Assembly: GCA_964354485.1 (NCBI GenBank)
Contig: CAYGZY010000192.1
Location: 1 to 19,117, forward strand
Length of the DNA stretch: 19,117 nucleotides
DNA from: CAYGXH01 sp964354485
GTDB taxonomy: Bacteria; Bacteroidota; Ignavibacteria; UBA10030; SZUA-254
Direction of reading: 5' to 3'
Position numbers and translations under genes: made by a program. Under the pieces are notes generated by a model. It saw only the letters and a list, made by a program, of their open reading frames with translations. It ran no database searches and was not told the DNA's origin. Below are positions 6,891-14,702 of the stretch, piece after piece. The stretch's first letter is position 1; the number at the start of each line of letters is the position of its first letter.

Positions 6891-9542
6891 ATGAAAACAT
6901 TCGTATTAATCTCCATTTTTTGCCTCTCACTGAACGCACAACCTGTACTTAACACTCAGATCCCGCAACCGAAACAGGTACTCGGCTATGAACTCGGGGA
7001 AAAGTTCACTCCGCATTCACTGATTGAAAAATACATTTCCGTTCTCCAAACGGCTGCAAAGGACCGTATCCGCGTGTTCCCGTACGGTGAGACATACGAA
7101 GGGAGAACTCTTTATCTCGTCGTTGTCAGCTCACCGGAGAACCTGAACCGCCTCGAGGAGATCAAGGCGAACATTCAGAGACTATCCGATCCGCGATCCA
7201 TCGATGATCAGGAAGCTAATAAAATTATAAAATCAAATCCGGCTGTTGCATGGCTGTCGTACGGTGTCCATGGAAACGAAGCATCTGCTTCCGAAGCCGG
7301 GCTTGACGTCCTCTACCAGCTTGCAGCCCGAACTGACGAGGAAGTTATGATGCTGCTTAAAAACCTGGTCATTGTGATCGATCCGCTTCTCAATCCGGAC
7401 GGTCATGAACGTTACGTAAATTTCCAGACAACACATACGGGGAAAAAACCGGTTGAAGACCGTACTGCAGTAGAACACAGCGAAGACTGGCCGGGCGGAC
7501 GTTCCAATCATTACTACTTCGATCTTAATCGCGACTGGGCATGGCTGACACAGATAGAAACTCAGGCGCGCATAAAAGTGTATCAGGAATGGAAACCACA
7601 GGTACATGCTGATTTCCATGAGATGGGTTATAACAGTTCATATTTCTTCTTCCCGTCGTTCAAGCCGGTAAACAAGAACATTCCGAAGAATACCGTCGAA
7701 TGGGGAGAGATTTACGGACGAGCAAACGCAGCTGCATTTGATACAAAGGGCTGGAGTTACTGGAGCGGCGAAGTATTCGATCTTTTCTACCCCGGATTTG
7801 GCGACTCCTGGCCCTCGCTCAACGGCGCAATAGGAATGACCTACGAACAAGCCGGTGGGGTCGGGGTCAGGGTGAAGCGATCCGATGAGAGTATTCTTAC
7901 GCTGAAAGACCGGATGGAACATCACTCGACGACATCCTTTGCCACACTCCGCGCAACCGCCGAAAATCGGGAGAAACGCCTGCACGATTTTTACCAATTC
8001 TTCAAGGACGCCATCAACGAGGGGCGTACCGGAGCGCTCAAAGCTTACATTGTGAATCCGTCGAAGGACCCAGCGCAAGCCGCGAAAATGGTCGACCTTC
8101 TCATGAGGCAGGGTGTAGAGGTTATGAAGACGCAAGAAGAAGCCACCCTCGGCGGATTATCAACGTATTTTACGAAAGGGGTTATAACAAAAAAAATTCC
8201 ATCGGGAAGTTACATCATTTCACTTGAACAGCCGGCAAAGCGGCTAATTACCTCCCTTATGGAAGAGGAACCTGAGCTTGCGGATACATTCTTCTACGAT
8301 ATATCGACATGGGCACTGCCTGTGGCGTTTGGGGTGGAAACATACTGGACCGGCAAACCGGTTACAGTTTCTACGACGAAAGTAGTAAGCGCTGAGGGAC
8401 CTAAGGGTACTGTAATAGGCGGGAAAGCGGTATATGCTTACGTCTTCCGGTGGAACTCAAACAATGCAGTACGGGGACTTGTGTGGCTGTTACAGAACAA
8501 TTACAAGGTCCACACCGCCATGAAAGATTTCACCATGAGCGGTGAAAAATTCAGCAGGGGCAGTATTATCATTCCCATAGGCGGTAATCCTTCAAATATT
8601 TATGAAAAAATCAATGAACTTGCACAGACGTACTCCATTACCATCTATTCTGCACAGAGCGGATACACCGATCATGGTATGGATCTCGGTTCAGACCGCG
8701 CGGTGAGGTTAAAAAAACCAAAAATAATCGTTGTAACGGATTCACCGGTCTCGTCGGAATCATACGGCGCAATCTGGTCTATGTTCGACAACAATTACGG
8801 AGTTGATTTTATACCGGTTAAACTTGACCGGTTGGGATGGATGGATATGCACGATTACACAGCCATCATATTCCCTGATGACTGGAGCGGCGGACAGGGC
8901 TATAAAAGTCAGCTTGATTCGAACGTTGTGCAGAAAATTAAAACGTGGATTGCCGGAGGAGGAACCTTCATCGGCATAGAAGGCGGTGCGGCATTCGCTT
9001 CCGCCTCCGTCGGGAAAATCGCCGGCGTGAAAATAAAGGAAAAGAAAAAAAGCGACGAAAAGAAAGACCAGAAGCCGGATGATAAGAAGGTCGATAAGAA
9101 AGATGATAAACCGTCGGAAGAGGAACTTGAAAAATTAATGACAGTCGAAGAACGTGTGCGAAAGAACCGGCTGGAGAATATTCCGGGCACAATGCTGAAA
9201 GTGAAACTTGACAACTCGCACCCGCTCGGATTCGGTTACGACTCCATTATCACGGTTCTCAAGACATCGAATACGATGTACGAGTTGAGCCCAAAGGGGT
9301 TTAATGTGGGAATATATACGAAGTCGCCGCGACTGAGCGGTTACCTCTCAAAAGAAAATGAAAAGCTTCTCGGAGAAACCCCATCCATTGTTCACGAACA
9401 GTTAGGCGCCGGGAATATCGTCCTCTTCGCCGATGATCCAAACTTCCGGATGTTCTGGGACAACCTGAATAGAGTCTTCTTCAACAGTGTACTGCTCCTC
9501 CCCAGTATTCGCAACGTAACGATAGGCGCTGAGGGACAATGA
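6891..9542 (+). CDS. Secreted M14 zinc carboxypeptidase with C-terminal GATase1-like domain
   Basis: The 883-residue product has a signal peptide (residues 1-16, ending LNAQ). The M14 peptidase domain follows: zinc ligands His127 and Glu130 in VHGNEAS, the substrate-binding DLNRDW at 211-216, a further zinc-ligand candidate His243 in HADFHEMG, and catalytic Glu319 in GMTYEQAGG. The C-terminal half contains a flavodoxin/GATase1-like alpha/beta region (from about residue 610: KIIVVTDSP, then DYTAIIFPDDW, then WIAGGGTFIGIEGG). It is interrupted by a Lys/Asp-rich linker at about 714-745. This architecture belongs to the large peptidase M14 family proteins common in Bacteroidota, which are thought to trim peptides outside the cell. 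AGGA in the end of the RidA gene serves as its ribosome-binding site. Substrate preference cannot be read from the sequence. Confidence 0.93.
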   Translation: MKTFVLISIFCLSLNAQPVLNTQIPQPKQVLGYELGEKFTPHSLIEKYISVLQTAAKDRIRVFPYGETYEGRTLYLVVVSSPENLNRLEEIKANIQRLSDPRSIDDQEANKIIKSNPAVAWLSYGVHGNEASASEAGLDVLYQLAARTDEEVMMLLKNLVIVIDPLLNPDGHERYVNFQTTHTGKKPVEDRTAVEHSEDWPGGRSNHYYFDLNRDWAWLTQIETQARIKVYQEWKPQVHADFHEMGYNSSYFFFPSFKPVNKNIPKNTVEWGEIYGRANAAAFDTKGWSYWSGEVFDLFYPGFGDSWPSLNGAIGMTYEQAGGVGVRVKRSDESILTLKDRMEHHSTTSFATLRATAENREKRLHDFYQFFKDAINEGRTGALKAYIVNPSKDPAQAAKMVDLLMRQGVEVMKTQEEATLGGLSTYFTKGVITKKIPSGSYIISLEQPAKRLITSLMEEEPELADTFFYDISTWALPVAFGVETYWTGKPVTVSTTKVVSAEGPKGTVIGGKAVYAYVFRWNSNNAVRGLVWLLQNNYKVHTAMKDFTMSGEKFSRGSIIIPIGGNPSNIYEKINELAQTYSITIYSAQSGYTDHGMDLGSDRAVRLKKPKIIVVTDSPVSSESYGAIWSMFDNNYGVDFIPVKLDRLGWMDMHDYTAIIFPDDWSGGQGYKSQLDSNVVQKIKTWIAGGGTFIGIEGGAAFASASVGKIAGVKIKEKKKSDEKKDQKPDDKKVDKKDDKPSEEELEKLMTVEERVRKNRLENIPGTMLKVKLDNSHPLGFGYDSIITVLKTSNTMYELSPKGFNVGIYTKSPRLSGYLSKENEKLLGETPSIVHEQLGAGNIVLFADDPNFRMFWDNLNRVFFNSVLLLPSIRNVTIGAEGQ

Positions 9543-9544
9543 AA

Positions 9545-9565
9545 ATTTAAGGAATATCCTTAAAT
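9545..9565. repeat. Perfect 9-bp inverted repeat after the M14 peptidase gene
   Basis: Arms ATTTAAGGA (9545-9553) and TCCTTAAAT (9557-9565) flank a 3-nt centre, starting 3 bp after the peptidase stop. The stem is AT-rich and is not followed by a T-run, so it is a weak terminator at best. It lies about 30 bp upstream of the hutU promoter, so an operator is also possible. Confidence 0.5.
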
Positions 9566-9593
9566 AAGCGTGTAATAGTTTTAGGTTGATATG

Positions 9594-9622
9594 TTGTTGG
9601 ATATCTGCAAATTAACTAAATT
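9594..9622 (+). promoter_or_regulatory. Sigma70-like promoter of hutU
   Basis: TTGTTG (9594-9599) and TAAATT (9617-9622) are 17 bp apart. Transcription would begin near 9629, beyond the upstream GTG at 9625, which supports the ATG at 9667 as the start codon of hutU. Confidence 0.5.
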
Positions 9623-9666
9623 ATGTGCAACATTTTTCACTCACCGATAATTGTTTAAGAATTAGT

Positions 9667-11331
9667 ATGCCAACATCTGTTGATCACAAATCCATTAAAG
9701 CCCCGCGTGGGAAACAACTCACATGCAAAGGGTGGCTTCAGGAAGCCGCCATGCGGATGCTGATGAATAACCTCGACGCCGAGGTAGCTGAAAAGCCCGA
9801 AGAACTCATCGTGTACGGAGGAACAGGCAAGGCGGCGCGCAACTGGGATTGCTACGAAGCGATCATTAAGAGCCTGAAGAATCTCGAAAATGATGAGACG
9901 CTTCTTGTACAGTCGGGCAAACCGGTGGGTATTTTCAAATCGTATCCGGATGCACCGCGGGTACTCATATCCAACTCCATGCTAGTACCGAAGTGGGGAA
10001 CGTGGGATGAATTCCGCAGGCTTGAAGCGCTCGGATTAACGATGTACGGACAAATGACTGCCGGAAGCTGGATATACATCGGCACACAGGGAATTCTACA
10101 GGGCACTTATGAAACTTTCGCTGCTTGTGCCGATAAATATTTCGGCGGGTCGTTAGCCGGGAAATTCCTTCTCACAGCAGGTTTGGGCGGCATGGGCGGA
10201 GCGCAGCCGCTTGCCGCAACGATGAACGGTGCCGCATGCCTCGCCGTTGAAGTTGATCGCACACGGATTGAACGTCGTTTGAAAACGAAGTATGTCGACA
10301 GGATGACAACACGGCTCGATGAGGCGCTTCACTGGATTATGGACGCCCGTTCAAAGAAAGAAGCCGTTTCGGTTGCTCTGCTTGGCAACGCAGCTGAAGT
10401 ACTTCCTGCGATCGCCCAGCGCGGTATCATTCCCGATATTCTTACCGACCAAACATCGGCGCATGATACCCTTAATGGATATGTCCCTCACCAGATGAGT
10501 TATGAAGAAGCGCTTGAATTGCGAAAGTCCAATCCGGAAAAGTATATCGCATTGGCACGCGCATCGATTGTTCAGCACGTCAGTACAATGCTTGATTTCC
10601 AGAGTCGCGGCGCCAAAACATTCGATTATGGCAACAACATACGTGGCGAAGCGAATGCAAACGGTCTGACCAATGCATTCGACATTCCCGGATTTGTTCC
10701 CGAGTTTATCCGACCTCTTTTCTGTGACGGTAAGGGACCTTTTCGGTGGGTTGCACTCTCCGGTAATCCGGAGGACATTTACCGAACTGACCGTGCTATC
10801 ATTGAAACATTCCCTGAGAACAAACCGCTCTGCCAATGGATCGAGAAGGCGCAACAGCAGGTGAAATTCCAGGGCTTACCTGCACGTATCTGCTGGCTTG
10901 GATACGGGGAACGTGCAAAAATGGGAATTATTTTCAACAACCTCGTGGCTCGTGGGGAAGTTGAAGCGCCTATTGTCATCGGGAGGGATCATCTCGATTG
11001 CGGATCTGTTGCATCGCCCAATCGGGAAACCGAAAAGATGAAAGACGGAAGCGATGCGATAGCTGACTGGCCCATACTCAACGCTCTTCTCAACGCTGTT
11101 GGGGGAGCGAGCTGGGTGAGTGTCCATCACGGAGGTGGCGTCGGCATCGGAATGTCGATTCATGCCGGCATGGTCATAGTTGCCGACGGTACAAAGGAAG
11201 CTGAAAAGCGTCTCAACCGTGTATTGACCTACGATCCGGGAATGGGTATTGTACGCCATAGTGATGCGGGGTATGAACGGGCGATTGAGAATGCAAAGAA
11301 ATTCGGGGTTAAGATACCGATGATGAAGTAG
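9667..11331 (+). CDS. hutU: Urocanate hydratase (urocanase)
   Basis: The 554-residue enzyme converts urocanate to 4-imidazolone-5-propionate, step two of histidine breakdown, in the cytoplasm with tightly bound NAD. The family is unmistakable: AARNWDCYEAIIKSLK, LVQSGKPVGIFKSYPDAPRVLI, the Gly-rich NAD site GGMGGAQP (174-181), the catalytic Cys409 in ICWLGYGERAK (Cys410 in Pseudomonas), and the HHGGGVGIGMSIHAG end region. A frame from GTG 9625 adds 14 residues, but the ATG at 9667 gives the usual length and fits the promoter position. No hutH, hutI, hutG or repressor gene is in the window, so it appears isolated. It is the last host-like gene before the AT-rich accessory region. Confidence 0.96.
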   Translation: MPTSVDHKSIKAPRGKQLTCKGWLQEAAMRMLMNNLDAEVAEKPEELIVYGGTGKAARNWDCYEAIIKSLKNLENDETLLVQSGKPVGIFKSYPDAPRVLISNSMLVPKWGTWDEFRRLEALGLTMYGQMTAGSWIYIGTQGILQGTYETFAACADKYFGGSLAGKFLLTAGLGGMGGAQPLAATMNGAACLAVEVDRTRIERRLKTKYVDRMTTRLDEALHWIMDARSKKEAVSVALLGNAAEVLPAIAQRGIIPDILTDQTSAHDTLNGYVPHQMSYEEALELRKSNPEKYIALARASIVQHVSTMLDFQSRGAKTFDYGNNIRGEANANGLTNAFDIPGFVPEFIRPLFCDGKGPFRWVALSGNPEDIYRTDRAIIETFPENKPLCQWIEKAQQQVKFQGLPARICWLGYGERAKMGIIFNNLVARGEVEAPIVIGRDHLDCGSVASPNRETEKMKDGSDAIADWPILNALLNAVGGASWVSVHHGGGVGIGMSIHAGMVIVADGTKEAEKRLNRVLTYDPGMGIVRHSDAGYERAIENAKKFGVKIPMMK

Positions 11332-11407
11332 GTTTGAAGGGTAGATAGGTAAATTAAAATAATGCAATCCTTCGTACTTCAGGATAAATATTGCGTCATT
11401 ACACGAG

Positions 11408-12623
11408 TTAGGCGAAACAATTTAAAGGATTAGATAATTTTTGAATTCTATGAAAATGCCAAGATTAAAAATATGTGAGCTTGAGGCTAAAATACCAATT
11501 ATTCAGGGAGGAATGGGTGTTGGAGTTTCTTTATCGGGATTAGCCTCGGCTGTAGCAAATGAGGGTGGTATTGGTGTGATTGCTACTGCTGGTATTGGTA
11601 TGCTTGAACCTGATTTTAGCACAAATTTTAGAGAAGCGAACAAAAGAGCCCTGAGAAAAGAAATAAGAAAGGCAAGGGAAATGACAGACGGGATTATTGG
11701 AGTCAACCTAATGCTGGCTCTTTCAGATTATTATGAACTTGTGCAGATTGCTGTAGATGAAGGAGTAGATTTAGTTTTACTTGGAGCAGGACTTGCATTA
11801 AAATATCCAGAAACATTGCCATCAGATAGATTAAGAAAGATCTCTACAAAGATTGTACCTATTGTATCTTCTGCAAGGGCTGCTAAAATTATATTTCAAT
11901 ATTGGGCAAGAAATTATAATCATGTGCCGGATGCTGTAGTTGTTGAGGGTCCTTTAGCTGGAGGACATCTCGGTTTCAAAAAAGAGCAAATAAATGACCC
12001 TGATTATAGATTAGAAAAAATACTCCCCGAGGTTATTTCAGCAATAAAAACTTTTGAGCAACAATTTAATAAAAGTATCCCAGTAGTTGCTGCCGGCGGT
12101 ATATACACTGGAGCGGATATTAATAAATTTATTCAATTAGGAGCACAAGGGGTGCAGATGGCAACCAGATTTGTTGCGACTTATGAGTGTGATGCCTCCA
12201 TAGAATTCAAAAATGCATATGTAAAATGTAAAGAGGAGGATCTTGTCATAATAGATAGTCCCGTTGGATTACCTGGAAGAGCAATACGAAACAAATTTTT
12301 AAATGATATATCCGCAGGTATGAAAAAACCCTTTAAATGTCCGTGGAAGTGTTTGAAAACTTGTGACTTCAGAAAAGTACCCTACTGTATCGCTCTCGCA
12401 CTAACCAATGCCAAAAAAGGAAAACTTGAAGATGGGTTCGCATTTGCAGGTTCTAACGCGTTTAGAGTAGATAAAATCGTCTCTGTTAAAGAATTAATTA
12501 GGACCTTATTGGTAGAATATGAAAAGGCAACATCTATATAAATTGCTTCGCCTAACAATCGCAACCACAACACTCGCTTTGTTAATATGATATTATTGTG
12601 CTCATTCAGCGGTTGCTTGAACG
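11408..12623 (+). mobile_element. Integron-type gene cassette carrying a nitronate monooxygenase-like gene
   Basis: GTTAGGCGAA at 11407-11416 is the exact reverse complement of TTCGCCTAAC at 12547-12556. The right copy lies 5 nt after the stop codon of the only gene and opens an attC-like site ending ACGTTATCGG. In a cassette the first bases after the G/TT cut (the R' half) must be complementary to R'' just after the gene, which is what is seen. Recombination points would be G/TT at 11407/11408 and 12623/12624, giving a 1216-bp unit. Base and codon use are clearly more AT-rich than in hutU next door. No attC is visible on the left side, so the cassette may sit at a secondary site or next to a lost array. 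No integrase gene is in the window. Confidence 0.6.
11441..12541 (+). CDS. Nitronate monooxygenase / NPD-family FMN oxidoreductase
   Basis: The 366-residue product is a TIM-barrel, FMN-dependent member of the 2-nitropropane dioxygenase family: IIQGGMGVGVSLSGLASAVA at the N-terminus, GVNLML, EGPLAGGHLG with the conserved His176, PVVAAGGI with GAQGVQMATRF for the phosphate of FMN. The C-terminal part has a Cys cluster C300-x3-C304-x3-C308-x7-C316 and a GFAFAGSNAFRVDKI end, as in related proteins of anaerobes; the cluster might bind Fe-S or zinc. The start is uncertain: TTG 11441 is 11 nt after AAAGGA, while ATG 11450 is 20 nt away. Strongly AT-biased codons contrast with hutU upstream. It is the gene of the attC-bounded cassette. 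Annotated relatives include nitronate monooxygenases and enoyl-ACP reductase FabK, and the substrate here is not known. Confidence 0.86.
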   Translation: MNSMKMPRLKICELEAKIPIIQGGMGVGVSLSGLASAVANEGGIGVIATAGIGMLEPDFSTNFREANKRALRKEIRKAREMTDGIIGVNLMLALSDYYELVQIAVDEGVDLVLLGAGLALKYPETLPSDRLRKISTKIVPIVSSARAAKIIFQYWARNYNHVPDAVVVEGPLAGGHLGFKKEQINDPDYRLEKILPEVISAIKTFEQQFNKSIPVVAAGGIYTGADINKFIQLGAQGVQMATRFVATYECDASIEFKNAYVKCKEEDLVIIDSPVGLPGRAIRNKFLNDISAGMKKPFKCPWKCLKTCDFRKVPYCIALALTNAKKGKLEDGFAFAGSNAFRVDKIVSVKELIRTLLVEYEKATSI

Positions 12624-12630
12624 TTATCGG
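12547..12630 (+). other. attC-like recombination site
   Basis: The parts are in attC order: R'' GCCTAAC (12550-12556), a 4-nt spacer, L'' GCAACC (12561-12566), a central region with a possible CACAA/TTGTG inner stem, L' GGTTGC (12611-12616, exact complement of L''), a 6-nt spacer, and R' GTTATCGG (12623-12630). The length is about 80 bp, within the usual attC range. R' GTTATCGG departs from the GTTRRRY core, so the right junction belongs to whatever follows (the next cassette or host sequence). Confidence 0.55.
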
Positions 12631-12687
12631 CAGCCCTAAGACGATAGTGCAACATCCGAACTGATGAAATAGTTGTTAATTTTTCGG

Positions 12688-12718
12688 TTGCCAAATATTT
12701 TTAATTTGATTAGCTTTG
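12688..12718 (+). promoter_or_regulatory. Bacteroidota-type promoter of ada
   Basis: TTG (12688-12690), 20 bp, then TAGCTTTG (12711-12718) fits the Bacteroidota consensus TTG / TAnnTTTG. Transcription would start a few bases before the ATG at 12731. The leader is A/T-rich with no Shine-Dalgarno, again as in Bacteroidota. It differs from the TTGTCT-type promoters of neighbouring genes. Confidence 0.5.
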
Positions 12719-12730
12719 TAAAATAATACT

Positions 12731-13768
12731 ATGCTAACAGATACAATAATGTATAAAGCACTTGTTGAAAAAGATGTTTCTTTCGAAGGAACATTTATTG
12801 CAGCAGTTAAGACAACAGGTATATTTTGCCGACCAACTTGCACGACAAGAAAACCTAATAAAGAAAATGTAGAATTTTTCAAAACTACCAAAGAAGCTAT
12901 ACTCCACGGTTACAGACCCTGCAAGGTTTGTTGTCCGTTAGAAAAGTTAGGCGAAACTCCTAACTACATCAAAGATATTCTGAAAGAAATCAGTAACAAT
13001 CCTTCAACTAAATTAAAAGATTGTGATTTGCGTTCAAAAGGAATTGAGCCGAACAAATTACGTAGATGGTTTTTAAAAAATCACGGCATAACATTTCATT
13101 CTTATCAACGAATGTTCCGTATCAATTCAGCTTTTAAGAAAATACAAAACGGTGAAACAGTAACTTCAGTGGCATTTGAGACAGGTTACGAATCTTTAAG
13201 TGGTTTTAATGACTCATTCAAATCTATTTTTGGTGTATCACCTACCAATAGTAAAGACAAGCAAATAATAAACATCACACGACTTGAAACTCCATTAGGA
13301 GCTATGTTTGCTTGTGCAGTTGAGCAAGGTATTTGTCTTTTAGAATACACCGACAGACGAATGTTGGAAACAGAGTTAAAGACATTGACTAAACTTTTAA
13401 ATGCTTCGATCATTCAAGGCACGAACAAACATTTTGATTTACTTCACCAACAACTAACCGAATATTTTGAGGGAAAGCGAAAAGAATTTTCCGTTTCATT
13501 GTTTACTCCGGGAACAGAATTTCAAAAATCCGTTTGGATGGAATTACAAGGAATTCCTTATGGTTCAACACGTTCATACAAACAACAATCAATTGCATTA
13601 AAGAAACCCAAAGCAATTCGTGCAGTTGCAACCGCAAATGGAATGAACAGAATTGCAATCATCATTCCTTGCCATAGAGTAATTGGAAATGATGGACATC
13701 TGACAGGTTACGGTGGCGGACTGTGGAGAAAGAAATGGTTACTTGATTTGGAAAAAGCAAATCAGTAA
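12731..13768 (+). CDS. ada: Bifunctional Ada DNA-alkylation regulator / O6-methylguanine-DNA methyltransferase
   Basis: The 345-residue protein has all Ada domains. The N-terminal zinc domain repairs methyl phosphotriesters, with four Cys: C33 and C37 in FCRPTC, C64 and C67 in PCKVC. An AraC-type helix-turn-helix follows (about 78-180, with VTSVAFETGYESLSGFNDSFKSIFG). The C-terminal methyltransferase has the active-site PCHR with Cys314 and a GYGGGLWRKKWLL end. Methylated Ada activates its own gene and repairs O6-methylguanine by irreversible transfer. ATG 12731 is used; ATG 12749 also fits the domain start. The codons are AT-rich and unlike those of the flanking host genes. It follows the attC-like site by about 100 bp and could be a second acquired unit. 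Its right end abuts a decayed GIY-YIG gene. Confidence 0.95.
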   Translation: MLTDTIMYKALVEKDVSFEGTFIAAVKTTGIFCRPTCTTRKPNKENVEFFKTTKEAILHGYRPCKVCCPLEKLGETPNYIKDILKEISNNPSTKLKDCDLRSKGIEPNKLRRWFLKNHGITFHSYQRMFRINSAFKKIQNGETVTSVAFETGYESLSGFNDSFKSIFGVSPTNSKDKQIINITRLETPLGAMFACAVEQGICLLEYTDRRMLETELKTLTKLLNASIIQGTNKHFDLLHQQLTEYFEGKRKEFSVSLFTPGTEFQKSVWMELQGIPYGSTRSYKQQSIALKKPKAIRAVATANGMNRIAIIIPCHRVIGNDGHLTGYGGGLWRKKWLLDLEKANQ

Positions 13769-13776
13769 AACAACCG

Positions 13777-14603
13777 ATATCCCTTCCTGACAGCAATCCC
13801 AGAGGAGTGAAGATCGCAGAAATAACCAGCCGAACAGTTTAAGTTGTACTTGCACCTCGTGCTCATCTAGAAGTTGCTGCTCAACGCTCTGAACTGTCAA
13901 ATGTTGGAGTGTATTTCTTGATCGGCACAGCAGATGAAGAAAGTCTTCCACTGGTTTATGCTGGTGAAGCGGAAGACAGCTTAATCCGTTTACGACAGCA
14001 CAACAAGACAAAGGACTTTTGGCAAGTCGCTTTGGTCTGTATTTCTCGAACTCAGCATTTCACCAAGACTCATGTTAAGTACCTTGAATGGTATACACAT
14101 TAGGAGATCAATAAAGCTGGGCGCTTCCGTTTAGACAATCCGACCATACCTACATGTACTCATATTTCTGAATCAATGCAAGCTGATCTCAAGGACAACT
14201 TCGAAATCCTTCGTATTCTTGTATCAACTTTAGGTTACCCGCTTTTCGACGAGATTCAGAGGCCGGAGAAAAAGGACCTCCTCTATTGTACAGGAAAGAT
14301 GCTGAGGCGACAGGTGAATATACCGAAGATGGATTCGTTGTTTTTGAGGGGTCAACTGCCAATTTGGAGGAGGCCAAGTCAGCAAAAGGAACTTGGGTGT
14401 CGCATATTAGAGAGGCTCTTATTCAGTCTGGCAGTCTTGTAGAGCAAGGGAAGGTTTATCGTTTTGCCAAGAACCACATTTTCACCTCACCGAGCGCAGC
14501 GGCTGTTGCAGTCCTTGCTAGTAATGCGAATGGTTGGACAGAGTGGAAATACTCTGACGGACGAACACTTGATGAAGTGAGACGAAAAGATGGTGACGGT
14601 TAA
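13777..14603 (+). pseudogene. GIY-YIG nuclease family / DUF4357 protein, broken by two stops and a frameshift
   Basis: Reading through the lesions gives a recognisable protein: SLPDSNPRGVKIAEITSRTV, then GVYFLIGT...LVYAGEAEDSLIRLRQH (the GIY-YIG core), KDFWQVALVCISR, FTKTHVKYLE, and a C-terminal DUF4357 region with EDGFVVFEGSTANLEE, FTSPSAAAVAVLASNANGWTEWK and DGRTLDEV. Breaks are TAA at 13840-13842, TAG at 14101-14103 and loss of one base in the A-run at 14295-14297, after which the frame shifts from the one starting at 13777 to the one ending at 14603. No start codon remains. The remnant starts only 9 bp after the ada stop, so its 5' end may have been removed when ada arrived. GIY-YIG/DUF4357 proteins are predicted nucleases of unknown role, often in accessory regions. 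This copy cannot make a full product. Confidence 0.85.
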
Positions 14604-14640
14604 GATTGGTTGAGCGGCACTGTCGTTACATCTTATCGGA

Positions 14641-14669
14641 TTGTCTTCAAGCATAGAATTTGGTATAAT
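14641..14669 (+). promoter_or_regulatory. Strong sigma70-like promoter of hicBA
   Basis: TTGTCT (14641-14646), 17 bp, then a perfect TATAAT (14664-14669). Immediately downstream TTGGT-GG-ACCAA (14671-14682) is an inverted repeat over the expected start of transcription and could be an operator. Confidence 0.7.
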
Positions 14670-14702
14670 ATTGGTGGACCAATAAATGAAGGATTCTAAA
14701 AG

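Noticed and set aside
9625..9666. Longer urocanase starting at GTG 9625
   Set aside because: The predicted transcript starts near 9629 and the catalytic Cys numbering fits the ATG at 9667.
11361..11400. Imperfect hairpin (GCAAT/ATTGC with AAT/ATT) just left of the cassette, as a left attC or a hutU terminator
   Set aside because: No GCCTAAC-like R'' precedes it and there is no T-run. The pairs compete with each other.
13771..13783. CCGATATC after the ada stop as R'' of an attC for the ada unit (partner of GTTATCGG at 12623)
   Set aside because: It matches at 7 of 8 positions, but no L''/L'/R' parts follow and the same bases lie at the start of the GIY-YIG pseudogene's homology. Too weak to call.
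13840..14103. Stop-codon recoding or programmed frameshift in the GIY-YIG gene
   Set aside because: Two different stop codons plus a frameshift in one gene, with no start codon and no recoding signal, are better explained by decay.
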